A stretch of DNA of 64,000 bases from Actinoplanes sichuanensis. Its GTDB lineage: Bacteria > Actinomycetota > Actinomycetes > Mycobacteriales > Micromonosporaceae. Numbering within the stretch: position 1 is the stretch's first letter; the number at the start of each line of letters is the position of its first letter. The translations under genes and the position numbers were made by a program. This document shows, one piece after another, positions 17,368-25,813 of this stretch. Location of the stretch: the NCBI RefSeq assembly GCF_033097365.1, contig NZ_AP028461.1, positions 868,001 to 932,000 on the forward strand. Reading direction: 5' to 3'. Below the pieces are notes generated by a model. The model worked only from the letters and a program-made list of their open reading frames with translations, ran no database searches and was not told the DNA's origin.

Positions 17368-18758
17368 ATGACCGATGAGCAGGCCATGGACAGGATCACC
17401 ACCAGGGAACGGCTCCGCTACTGGTTCGACGGCATCATGTCCCGTGGCCTGGTCGCGCTCGTCGGTGCTGGAGAGCGACCACACCCTGATCCTGGGGGTG
17501 GAGTTCCAAGGTCGTCCCGATCGTGGAGGACGGCGCCGACCCCGACTCGGTGGTGATCAAGATGGCGCTCGCGCTGACCGACAACCCGCGCCGCAAGACC
17601 GGCCGTTACCACATCGTCGGCGAGATCCAGCAGCCCGGAAACCTGGAGGCCGCGCGGCTGGTCGGCCGGGACGAGGCGAACTGGGTGCTCACCGAGGACC
17701 TGATCAGCCGGATCACCGTGCAGACCAGCCGGCAGAGCGGCCTGAGTGTGGTCTACACCGAGCTGCTCGACTTCGACGGCGACGAGATCTACTTCACCGA
17801 GCAGCCGTCGCTGGTCGGCAAGACGTACTTCGAGACCCAGCTCGCGTTCCGGCAGTCGTCGGTGATCGGGTTCATCGCCGACGGCGAGGTGCTGCTGAAC
17901 CCGCCCGCCGATCACGTGTACCGGGCCGGTGACCAGCTCATCGTCATCGCCGAGGACGACAGCACGGTGGCGCTCAGCGCTCCCGGCGCACCCGATGTGA
18001 GCGCGGTCGGGGCGGCCGGGCCGGTGGCCGCCCATCCGGAGCGGGCGCTGGTGCTCGGCTACAACAGGAGCCTGCACACGATCCTGGCCGAGCTCGACGA
18101 GTACATGGAGCCCGGCTCGTCGGTCACGGTGGTCACCGACGCCACGGTGCCGGCGCTGCGGTCGTTCGAGAACATGACGGTCACCCTTACCCCGGGCGAC
18201 GTCGCCAGCCGGACCGTCCTGGAGGATCTGAAGGTCCAGGACTATCCGCACATCATCGTGCTCGCCGACAAGGACCACCCGGACCCGCAGCGGGCCGACG
18301 CGAAGTCGCTGATCACCCTGCTGCACCTGCGTGACCTGGCCGACGAGGCGGGCGTCCGGCTCAACGTGGTCAGCGAGATGCTCGACGACCGCAACCGGGA
18401 ACCGGCCGAGGTGGCCCGGGCCGACGACTTCATCGTCAGCGACAGGCTGATCAGCCTGATGCTGTCCCAGATCTCGGAGAACGCCCAGCTCGCGGACGTG
18501 TTCCAGCACCTGTTCTCGAGCGCCGGCAGCGAGATCTACCTGCGTGTGGCGGCGCACTACGTGGCGCCGGGCGCGTCGGTCGACTTCTACACCGTGCTCG
18601 AGGCGGCCCGCCGGCGCGGCGAGACGGCGATCGGTTTCAGTCTGGCCGCGCATTCCCAGGACAAATCCCAGGGGTACGGCGTGACGGTGAATCCGGACAA
18701 GTCGGAGAAGCGGGTCTACGGCCCGAACGACAAGATCATCGTGCTGGCCGAGGACTGA
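17368..18758 (+). pseudogene. CASTOR/POLLUX-like ion channel remnant lacking its pore
   Basis: The first residues (ITTRERLRYWFDGIMSRG) match the start of CASTOR/POLLUX-related channels. The transmembrane pore is missing; the reading then jumps frame to SVLESDHTLILG. One extra base in GGGGG (about 17494-17498) shifts frame again: without it one reads LILGWSSKVVPIVEDGADPD. The nucleotide-binding part of the first RCK domain is also shortened. From 17523 an uninterrupted 411-residue frame survives with the normal RCK sequence (RYHIVGEI, ISRITVQTSRQSGLSVVYTE, LDFDGDEIYF). Full-length relatives are about 620 residues. Either a decayed gene with a soluble C-terminal ORF from GTG 17523, or an assembly fault. 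Confidence 0.8.
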
Positions 18759-18913
18759 GCCGGTTGACGGCGAATCGACAGGCGGGACACAGCACCGGCC
18801 GATAGTCATTCCTCTGTGGTTCCGCCGGGTGTGTCGAACAGGATCTTTCGGGCTTTGCCTGCCGATCATTGCGGTGAGTGACCAAGATGTCACAGGAGGG
18901 GTGGTGGTGCCGA

Positions 18914-19195
18914 ATGGTGGTCCTGCTGGTGGCGACACTGGGCCTGATCGCCGCTGCCGCGCTGGCCTTCTGGCCGTCCCGTGACGAGCGGGCCGAACCG
19001 GACCGGGCCGCGACGGCGACGGAGACCGGGCACGCCGAGCCGACCGCCCCGAGCAGCCTGGAGGGTGTCCTCACCAGCCAGCTGATCGCCGGTGAGATCA
19101 CCCGCTCGCAGTACCTGCGCGCGCAGGAACAGATCGCCGCCCGCGACGAGGAGCGCCACCCGATGAACGTTCCCTGGGATGATGCCCACTCCTGA
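18914..19195 (+). CDS. small single-pass membrane protein with SHOCT domain
   Basis: About 93 residues. TM helix MVVLLVATLGLIAAAALAFW, then a charged Ala/Glu/Pro linker and a C-terminal SHOCT motif (GVLTSQLIAGEITRSQYLRA). AGGAGGGG lies 12 nt before ATG 18914; ATG 18887 upstream is an alternative that would add nine residues. SHOCT proteins are short oligomerisation modules often fused to membrane proteins. It ends 16 bp before the phosphatase gene on the same strand, so they may be co-transcribed. Confidence 0.7.
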   Translation: MVVLLVATLGLIAAAALAFWPSRDERAEPDRAATATETGHAEPTAPSSLEGVLTSQLIAGEITRSQYLRAQEQIAARDEERHPMNVPWDDAHS

Positions 19196-19211
19196 CGGGT
19201 GAGGGGGATCG

Positions 19212-19784
19212 ATGGCGGAGATCGTGCTGCTTCGGCACGGGCAGACCGAGTGGAGTGCCAACGGCAGGCATACGTCGTACACCGACCTGCCGTTGACCTC
19301 GGAGGGGGAACGCCAGGCCCGCGCCGCCGGTGAGCGGATCGCGGGGCGTGCGTTCGCCGCCGTGATCGCCAGCCCGCGGCAGCGGGCGCTGCGCACCGCC
19401 GAACTGGCCGGGCTCACCGTCACCGAGGTGACCGAGGACCTGGCCGAATGGAACTACGGCGAGTACGAGGGCGTGACCACCCGGGAGATCCACGAGCGGC
19501 GGCCCGGCTGGTCGCTGTGGGCCGACGGCTGCCCCGGCGGGGAATCCCCGGAGCAGGTCGGCGAACGTCTCGACCGGGTCCTGTCCCGCGCCCGTGACCT
19601 GCTGACCGGCGGCGATGTCGCCCTGATCGGGCACGGGCACGGCCTGCGGGTGGCCGGCGCACGCTGGATCGGTCTGCCACCGGCCGGCGGTGGGCTGCTG
19701 AGACTGGACACCGCCACCTATTCCGCGCTCGGTTTCGAGCACGACCGCGACCCGGTCCTCGCCAGCTGGAACGCGCATCCCTGA
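19212..19784 (+). CDS. histidine phosphatase superfamily (phosphoglycerate mutase-like) protein
   Basis: 190 residues. The phospho-His lies in LLRHGQTEW (residues 6-14), with the second catalytic His in LIGHGHGLR. SPRQRALRTAELAG gives the conserved Arg, and EWNYGEYEG the acid motif of phosphatase-type (cofactor-independent in role, not mutase) members. ATG 19212 follows GGTGAGGGGG. Members of this branch act on small phosphoesters such as fructose bisphosphate, alpha-ribazole phosphate or nucleotides; the target here cannot be told from sequence. Confidence 0.9.
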   Translation: MAEIVLLRHGQTEWSANGRHTSYTDLPLTSEGERQARAAGERIAGRAFAAVIASPRQRALRTAELAGLTVTEVTEDLAEWNYGEYEGVTTREIHERRPGWSLWADGCPGGESPEQVGERLDRVLSRARDLLTGGDVALIGHGHGLRVAGARWIGLPPAGGGLLRLDTATYSALGFEHDRDPVLASWNAHP

Positions 19785-19903
19785 AAGCCCAGCTCAGAGC
19801 GGCTACGGCTGACATCCAACACACAGCAAGCGCACATGGTGACGCACAGGCACGAGGCGAATCGTGGAGGTCACACGAGGGAACCGGGCTAGGAGAGACC
19901 ACC

Positions 19904-20308
19904 ATGCTTGTGCAGATCGAACACGACATCGCCCCCGCCGCGCAGCCGACAGTCGCCGTCCTCGGGCAGCTCAGCCGGGTCGCCGCCCTGCCGCAGCATC
20001 TGCCGCACGGCTGGCGGATGCGCCTGGTCGACGGGCTGGACGCGGTCGAACCGGGGGAGCTCGTCGTGCTCAGCGGGGCCACCGTGCACGACGTGCGGCT
20101 GGCCCGGGCCGTCCTGCCGCGCGCCACCCGGCTGATCGCCCTGATCGACGACTGGGCCGCCGCCGAGCTGGTCTCCGGCGTCCTGACCGCCGGGGCCGAC
20201 GTGTGCGTGCGCGGCGGCCACCCCGGCATCCTGGCCGGCCATCTGGTCGCCTGCCGCCGCCGCCAGCTGACCGAGCGCTGGGCCGCCCTCGACCTGTCCG
20301 AGGCCTGA
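19904..20308 (+). CDS. degenerate receiver-like protein
   Basis: 134 residues with a Rossmann-like alternation: TVAVLGQLSRVAAL, GELVVLSGATVHDVRLARAV, RLIALIDDWAAAELVSGVL and GADVCVRGGHPGILAGHLV. This order resembles the second half of response regulator receivers, but the acidic pocket and the phospho-acceptor Asp are not recognisable and there is no output domain. A good ribosome site AGGAGAG precedes ATG 19904. It converges on a LAL-type LuxR regulator (9 bp between stops). Possibly an orphan pseudo-receiver; function unknown. Confidence 0.6.
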   Translation: MLVQIEHDIAPAAQPTVAVLGQLSRVAALPQHLPHGWRMRLVDGLDAVEPGELVVLSGATVHDVRLARAVLPRATRLIALIDDWAAAELVSGVLTAGADVCVRGGHPGILAGHLVACRRRQLTERWAALDLSEA

Positions 20309-20317
20309 GGACCGGTC

Positions 20318-23011
20318 TCAGGCCTGAGACAGCAACCGGGCCATCTCGGTCCGGGAGCGGACGCCCAAGCGGGTGAAGACATTGCGTAGATGATGGTCGA
20401 CCGTGCGCGGGCTCAGGTGCAGTTCCTGGGCCACCTCGCGGTTGGTGGCGCCCCCGGCGACCAGGGCCGCGATCCGCTCCTGCTGGGCGGTCAGCGCGGG
20501 ACCGGCCGGTGGTGGGGTCTCCACCCGCTCCCCGGCGGCGCGCAGCTCACGGACGCTCTGCTCGGCCCACGGGGCGGCGTCCAGCAGCTGGAACGTCTCG
20601 GCGGCCCGGCGCAGGTGGGTACGGGCCTCCACGTTCCGGCGGCGGCGGCGCAGCGATCGGCCGTACAACAGCTCGGTGTGGGCCCGAGGGAAACCCGCCT
20701 CGCCCTCGTGCCGCAGCGCCGTCTCGAAATGACCCGCCGCGGATTCTCCGTCGTCGGCGCGCAGCGCCCGACAGCGGTCGCGCAGCGCCAGCCAGTTCGG
20801 CTGGCCGGTGCGCCCGGCCCACCTGTCGAAAGTGGTCGCCACCGGCTCCACCGCGGCCCGCACGCCCGCCTGCGCCGCGGTCTCCAGCAGATGCGGCACC
20901 ACCGCCACCCGTAACAGCGCCGAGCCCGGTCCGGGCGGCGCGGACACCACCGCGAGCAGGCGTTCGGCGGCGGCCGGGCAGCGCCCGTCGACCATGTCGA
21001 GCAGCGCGAGCGCCCATTCGCACAGCGGCCGGGACGGGCCCTCCGGCACCGACGCGATCCGGGCCAGCGCGGTGTCCCGGTCACCGACCAGCGCGGCGAG
21101 CACCGCCAGTACCGCGAGGTGCGTACCGGCCAGCACCGGCTGTCCGGTGCCGCGGGCCACCGCCGCGCCGTCCAGTGCGGCCTCGTTCGCGGCCGGGTAG
21201 TCGCCGGACGCCATCCCGGCCAGCGCCGCTAGCTCCAACGCCTGCGGGACCAGCACCGACGCCCCCGCCTCCCGGGCCAGGACCGCGGCCCGACCGGCCA
21301 GCGCGGCGGCCCGGCGGCCATCACCGATCAGGACACCGGCGGTCGCGGCACGCAGGAGCGGGCCCGGCTCGGCGACCCGGTCGGCCAGCGCCACCGCCTG
21401 CCGCAGCCGGGCGAACGACCCCTCCTCGTCGCCGTCGGCGATGCAGGCCAGCCCGGCGACGTGATGAAACGCCAGCGCCACCGGCGGCGGTTCGTCACCA
21501 CGCTGCCCGGCCGCGACCCGCCGGGCCAATGCCGCATAACGGCTCTGCTCCCCGGGACGGCACGCCGCCTCACCGGCCAGTGCCAGCGCCTCCAGGGCCG
21601 TGCCCGGATCGGATTCGGCCAGCTCGGCCGCCACGTCCAGGAGCACGTCGCGGGCGCCCGGGCGGCCCTCCGGCAGGCTCATCTCGGCGGTCAGGCCGCG
21701 AGCCCGGACCCGGGCGGTGCCACCCGCCGCCGGGATTCGCCGGATCAACTGCCCGGCCTGGTGCGGGCGGCCCGCCAGCCAGGCCGAACGGGCCGCCGCC
21801 AGCAACAGCCCGGCCTTCTCGGCCGGGGTGGGGCACAGCGCCGCCGCGAACCGTCCGGCCTCCGCGGCGACCGCCGGATCCGCCGATCGCGCGGCACCGG
21901 CCAGGTCTTTCGCCAGGTCCGCGTCGGGGCCGGTGGTCGCCGCGGCCCGATGCAGCAGCGCGGGCAGGCGGGCGCCGCGTTCCTCCAACACGGCGGCCAG
22001 CGCGGCGTGGGCGGTCCGGCGGCGGGCGACAGGCATCTCGGCGTACGCGACCCCGCGCATCAACGGCCCGCGAAAGCGGACACCCGCGGCCGTGACCGTG
22101 ATCAGGGCCCGCTTCTCGGCGGCGGCGAAATCGGCCAGCGTCCAGTCGTCCGCCCCCGACCCGGCCGCGGCGAGCAGCGTGTCCGGGGCGGCGTCCGGAG
22201 CTGCGGCGGCGAGGAGCAGCAGGTCACGGGTGCGCGGCGGGAGGGAGTCCAGTTCGGCGGCGAGGCGGCGGCGTAGCGGACTGTCGAGGGGCAGGGTCTC
22301 CGGTGGGGGAGCGTAGCCACGGCGCTGTTCCGGGGTCAGGGCGCGGACCAGGTCGATCAGGGCGCCCGGGTGTCCGGCGGCGATCTCGGCGATCGTGCCG
22401 GCGACGTCCTCGGCCAGGTCGGGGGCGTGCCCGGCGAGCAGGCGGCGGGCGTCGACCGGGCCGAGTGGGGCGAGCCGGTGCACCGGGAGACCCGGCGGTT
22501 CGGTACCGGTCGGGACGCTCGCGACGATCGCGATCCGTTCGGTGCCGATCCGGCGGGCGGCGAACAGGACGGCCCGCCACGAGTGCGGATCCAACAGGTG
22601 GGCGTCGTCGATCAGGCACAGCACCGGGCGGGTGCGGGTGGCCGTACGAAGAAGGGACAGCGCGGCGAGGCCCACCGCGAGTGGATCGCCGGGGTTGCCG
22701 CCGTCGACGTTCGACAGCGCGTCGCGCGTCGCCGGGGTCGGGCCGGCGATCCGGTCGCGCAGCGGCGTGAGCAGGGTCTGCAGGCTCGCGTACGGGAGAT
22801 CGCGCTCGTCGTCGAAGCCGGTCGCGGTGAGCACCGTCCAGTCGTCGGCCGCGGCGGCGACCGCGTGCAGGAGTGCCGTCCGGCCCTCGCCGGGACCGGC
22901 GGAGATCACCAGGACACCGCCGCGCCCGGCCGCGGCCGCCGAGGTCAGGCGGCCGATGTCGGCCAGAGTGTCGGCCCGCCCAAGTATGTGCACTGCCGGT
23001 GCAGCAATCAT
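20318..23011 (-). CDS. LAL-type LuxR-family transcriptional regulator
   Basis: 897 residues. An N-terminal STAND ATPase has ISAGPGEGRTALLHA near residue 40 in the Walker A position (Arg replaces the usual Lys) and CLIDDAHLLD as Walker B. A long alpha-helical, Ala-rich middle is probably a TPR-like effector region. The C-terminus is a LuxR helix-turn-helix: LTAQQERIAALVAGGATNRE, with SPRTVDHHLRNVFTRLGV. The start is ATG 23011; upstream in-frame codons to 23041 give a basic non-family tail. The targets are unknown; it is convergent with a receiver-like protein gene and divergent from a secreted polyester hydrolase gene. Confidence 0.9.
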   Translation of the reverse strand: MIAAPAVHILGRADTLADIGRLTSAAAAGRGGVLVISAGPGEGRTALLHAVAAAADDWTVLTATGFDDERDLPYASLQTLLTPLRDRIAGPTPATRDALSNVDGGNPGDPLAVGLAALSLLRTATRTRPVLCLIDDAHLLDPHSWRAVLFAARRIGTERIAIVASVPTGTEPPGLPVHRLAPLGPVDARRLLAGHAPDLAEDVAGTIAEIAAGHPGALIDLVRALTPEQRRGYAPPPETLPLDSPLRRRLAAELDSLPPRTRDLLLLAAAAPDAAPDTLLAAAGSGADDWTLADFAAAEKRALITVTAAGVRFRGPLMRGVAYAEMPVARRRTAHAALAAVLEERGARLPALLHRAAATTGPDADLAKDLAGAARSADPAVAAEAGRFAAALCPTPAEKAGLLLAAARSAWLAGRPHQAGQLIRRIPAAGGTARVRARGLTAEMSLPEGRPGARDVLLDVAAELAESDPGTALEALALAGEAACRPGEQSRYAALARRVAAGQRGDEPPPVALAFHHVAGLACIADGDEEGSFARLRQAVALADRVAEPGPLLRAATAGVLIGDGRRAAALAGRAAVLAREAGASVLVPQALELAALAGMASGDYPAANEAALDGAAVARGTGQPVLAGTHLAVLAVLAALVGDRDTALARIASVPEGPSRPLCEWALALLDMVDGRCPAAAERLLAVVSAPPGPGSALLRVAVVPHLLETAAQAGVRAAVEPVATTFDRWAGRTGQPNWLALRDRCRALRADDGESAAGHFETALRHEGEAGFPRAHTELLYGRSLRRRRRNVEARTHLRRAAETFQLLDAAPWAEQSVRELRAAGERVETPPPAGPALTAQQERIAALVAGGATNREVAQELHLSPRTVDHHLRNVFTRLGVRSRTEMARLLSQA

Positions 23012-23184
23012 GCGGCGAGTTTGCCGTGCCAGACGCCGCAACGGAACAGCGTTACGGCAAATGAAATTTCCGGGATGTTGCGGCCCGATGACACGACGCA
23101 GGCGATTTCACCGATGCGGGCTTGTTGTCACCCCGCCAAGACTGACGTCCGTCGATGCAGTCCCCTCAGGTTAGGAGAGTCGGC

Positions 23185-24051
23185 GTGACATCCCGAGTCC
23201 TTCGCTGGCTGGCCGTCACGGCCACCGCCATCACCCTCAGCACAGGTACCGCCGTGGCCGCGCAGGCCGCCGACAACCCGTACGAGCGGGGCCCCGCACC
23301 CACCCTCGCCGCCCTGCAGGCCTCCCGTGGACCGTACGCGGTCAGCACCACCTCGGTGTCCCGCCTGGTCGCCACCGGCTTCGGCGGCGGTGAGATCTAC
23401 TACCCGACCAGCACCGCCGACGGCACCTTCGGTGCGATCGCGATCTCGCCCGGGTTCACCGCCTATTGGTCGAGCATCTCCTGGCTCGGCCCGCGGCTGG
23501 CCTCGCACGGTTTCGTGGTCATCGGCATCGAGACGCTGACCACCGCCGACCAGCCCGACTCCCGCGGCGACCAGCTGCTGGCCGCTCTCGACTACCTGAC
23601 CCAGCGCAGCTCGGTGCGGACCCGCATCGACTCCAGCCGGCTCGCGGTGGCCGGGCACTCGATGGGTGGCGGCGGCAGCCTCGAAGCCGCCGGCGACCGG
23701 CCCTCGCTGCAGGCGGCCGTCCCGCTGGCCCCGTGGAACCTGGACAAGTCGTGGACCGAGCTGCGGGTGCCGACCCTGATCGTCGGCGGTGAGAGCGACA
23801 CGATCGCGCCGGTCTCCTCGCATTCGATCCCGTTCTACACCAGCATCCCGGCGGCGGCCGAGAAGTCGTACCTGGAGCTGAACAACGCCAGCCACTTCTT
23901 CCCGCAGACCACCAACACCCCGACCGCGGTGCAGGCGGTGTCCTGGCTGAAGCGGTTCGTCGACAACGACACCCGCTACGACCAGTTCATCTGCCCCGGC
24001 CCGAGCAGCACCTCGATCTCGGACTACCGCAGCAGCTGCCCGCTCAGCTGA
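23185..24051 (+). CDS. secreted cutinase/polyester hydrolase (PET hydrolase family)
   Basis: 288 residues with a signal peptide (LRWLAVTATAITLSTGTAVA, cleavage near AQAA-DNPYERG). From residue 31 it follows Thermobifida cutinases and LCC closely: NPYERGP, SGFGGG-like ATGFGGGEIYYP, nucleophile GHSMGGGG (Ser159), acid ESDTIAP (Asp205), His237 in NNASHFFP, RFVDNDTRY, and a C-terminal disulfide Cys270-Cys285. The oxyanion residue, usually Tyr in SPGYT, is Phe91 here. GTG 23185 follows AGGAGAG. The enzyme is probably exported to hydrolyse cutin-like polyesters; activity on PET is a family-based inference. A 15-bp terminator follows. Confidence 0.92.
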   Translation: MTSRVLRWLAVTATAITLSTGTAVAAQAADNPYERGPAPTLAALQASRGPYAVSTTSVSRLVATGFGGGEIYYPTSTADGTFGAIAISPGFTAYWSSISWLGPRLASHGFVVIGIETLTTADQPDSRGDQLLAALDYLTQRSSVRTRIDSSRLAVAGHSMGGGGSLEAAGDRPSLQAAVPLAPWNLDKSWTELRVPTLIVGGESDTIAPVSSHSIPFYTSIPAAAEKSYLELNNASHFFPQTTNTPTAVQAVSWLKRFVDNDTRYDQFICPGPSSTSISDYRSSCPLS

Positions 24052-24066
24052 TCCGCTGCACCGTCG

Positions 24067-24103
24067 TCTCCGGCCGGGCGGGCCCGCACCGCCCGGCCGG
24101 AGA
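24067..24103 (+). terminator. 15-bp hairpin terminator after the polyester hydrolase gene
   Basis: TCTCCGGCCGGGCGG (24067-24081) pairs perfectly with 24089-24103 around a 7-nt loop, then TCCATTTCGG follows. It starts 15 bp after the stop. Confidence 0.8.
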
Positions 24104-24155
24104 TCCATTTCGGTCACTCCCGCGACAGCGCGTGGCTACCACGAACGAAGAGCCG

Positions 24156-24161
24156 TATCGT
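24156..24161 (+). promoter_or_regulatory. -10 element of a leaderless promoter
   Basis: TATCGT ends 8 nt before GTG 24170; no Shine-Dalgarno sequence is present. Confidence 0.4.
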
Positions 24162-24169
24162 TCCTGCTC

Positions 24170-25372
24170 GTGTCCAACCCCCTGCGCGGCCTGGCCCGCA
24201 ACCCGGCCCTTCCGGCCGCCGCCATGCTGCGGCTCGCCGGCGACGACCGGGTCAGCCGGTGGGACCTCACCGCCCGGCCCGCATGGTCCGACGAGGCGTT
24301 CGACACCCTTGCCGCACACCCCGATCCGGAGGTACGGGAAGCGCTCGCCCAGAGTCCCGGAGCGACCGGCGAACAGCGCGCCCGGCTGGCCGGAGACCTC
24401 AGCATCCGGGTCCTGCAGGCGGTTCTCGAAGGACCACCGGTCCGCTGGGCCGGTCCGCTGCCCGACTGGGTGTACCGCCGGTTCGCCGAACACCCCGAAC
24501 CCCTGGTCCGCGACCTGCTCGTCTACCTGCCCGGCACGCCCCGCGACGTGGTGGCGCTCCTCGCCCGCGACCGGCATCCGGGCATCGCCGACGCGGCCCG
24601 GGCCCTGCTCGACCGCAAACCCTGCGAACCCACCACGATGGGCCGCGACCAGGCCGTCCTGTTCGCCGCCGAGGGCTCCGACTGGGACCGGGAACGCGCC
24701 GCCGCCGACCCGGCCCTGCCCGCCGAATGGGTCGCCGCGCTCGCCACCGACCCGTCGCCCCGGGTCCGCCTGGCGGTCTCCACCCGGCCCGAACTCACCG
24801 AGGCCCAGCGCGCCGCCATCGACTACCCGACCGACGTCACGCCGCCACTGGACTGGGTGCTCGCCTGCGGCCCGGCCGAACTCGACCGCTGCGTGCGGTC
24901 CGGGCATCCGGCTCTGCGCCGTGCCGCCGCCGGCCATCCGGATCTGCCGGCCGACCTGCTCGCCGTGCTCACCGCCGACCCCGACCCTCGGGTACGGGAG
25001 CTGCTCTGTGCCCATCAGGCGCACGCACCGGGTGACCTGGTGCTGGACACCTACCTCGCCACCGGGGACGAGGACCTGCTGCGGCATCCGGCGTTCCCGC
25101 GTACCGACCTGGCTCGTCTCGCGCCCGATCCGGCGCCGATCGCCCGGGCTCTGGTCGCGCGGGATCCCGCCGCCCCGCCGGACCTGATCCACAGGCTCAG
25201 CCGGGACCCGTCGGAGGTGGTTCGCGCGGCGATGGCCGCCGATCCCCGACTACCCCGGGAACGCCTGCTGGAACTGCTCGACGACCCGGTCACCGCCGAG
25301 GCGGCCGCCGCCAATCCGGCCCTGCCCGCCCGGGTCGTCGCCCGCCTGCTGGCCGACCTCGGCGTCCGTTGA
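24170..25372 (+). CDS. leucine-rich repeat variant (LRV)/HEAT-like repeat protein
   Basis: 400 residues made of repeats of about 22-24 residues with the pattern N/D-P-x-L-P-x-x-x-L-x-x-L-x-x-D-P-x-x-x-V-R, for example RNPALPAAAMLRLAGDD, AHPDPEVREALAQSPG, ADPALPAEWVAALATDPS and ADPRLPRERLLELLDDP. At least eight repeats are seen across the whole length, so the protein is a solenoid for protein-protein contact. There is no signal peptide or membrane segment. GTG 24170 is taken from the -10 hexamer before it. Partners are unknown. Confidence 0.82.
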   Translation: MSNPLRGLARNPALPAAAMLRLAGDDRVSRWDLTARPAWSDEAFDTLAAHPDPEVREALAQSPGATGEQRARLAGDLSIRVLQAVLEGPPVRWAGPLPDWVYRRFAEHPEPLVRDLLVYLPGTPRDVVALLARDRHPGIADAARALLDRKPCEPTTMGRDQAVLFAAEGSDWDRERAAADPALPAEWVAALATDPSPRVRLAVSTRPELTEAQRAAIDYPTDVTPPLDWVLACGPAELDRCVRSGHPALRRAAAGHPDLPADLLAVLTADPDPRVRELLCAHQAHAPGDLVLDTYLATGDEDLLRHPAFPRTDLARLAPDPAPIARALVARDPAAPPDLIHRLSRDPSEVVRAAMAADPRLPRERLLELLDDPVTAEAAAANPALPARVVARLLADLGVR

Positions 25373-25385
25373 GACCGCGGCGTCG

Positions 25386-25754
25386 CTAGCCGGTCGGGAA
25401 GCCCGCCGGTGCGTCGGCGCCGGACAGGTAGCCCTCCAACATCTCGCGGCGCTGGGCGATCTGCCGCTCCTGGCGGGCCAGCCGGTCGCGCACCTCCTGG
25501 ACCTTGGCCATCAACGCGGCGCAGTCGCCGGTCGGCCCGGCGTCGCCGGCACACGGCAGGATGTCGCGGATCACCTCGGACGGCAGACCGGCACTGAACA
25601 GGTCCTGGATGAACGCGACCTGGCCGACCGCCTGATCGCCGTACTCCCGGTAGCCGTTGCCGCGCCGCTCGGCGGACAGCAGGCCCTGCTCCTCGTAATA
25701 GCGCAGCGCCCGGGTGCTGACCCCGGCCGCCTTCGCGAGCTCGCCGATCCGCAT
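25386..25754 (-). CDS. MerR-family transcriptional regulator
   Basis: 122 residues. The helix-turn-helix MRIGELAKAAGVSTRALRYY is at the very N-terminus, followed by the wing (GLLSAERRGNGYREY) and a dimerisation helix. A single Cys near 75 and another at CAGDAGPTGDC suggest possible redox or metal sensing, though the classical SoxR cluster spacing is absent. The true start is ATG 25754 with SD GAGGAG; the longer frame runs through the operator. The operator and a stretched-spacer promoter lie between this gene and the divergent SDR gene, so the regulator most likely controls both. Confidence 0.9.
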   Translation of the reverse strand: MRIGELAKAAGVSTRALRYYEEQGLLSAERRGNGYREYGDQAVGQVAFIQDLFSAGLPSEVIRDILPCAGDAGPTGDCAALMAKVQEVRDRLARQERQIAQRREMLEGYLSGADAPAGFPTG

Positions 25755-25774
25755 GGCGCTCCTCAGTCTCCGGC

Positions 25775-25806
25775 TTGACATTGACGTCAGCGTCAAAGTT
25801 TAGCGT
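25775..25806 (+). promoter_or_regulatory. MerR-type promoter with operator in a 20-bp spacer
   Basis: -35 TTGACA (25775-25780) and -10 TAGCGT (25801-25806) are separated by 20 bp, too long for normal use. The spacer holds the inverted repeat TTGACG-TCAG-CGTCAA (25781-25796). This is the classic MerR layout, in which the activator twists the DNA to align the hexamers. The SDR start codon is 7 nt after the -10. Confidence 0.8.
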
Positions 25807-25813
25807 TGCCGGC

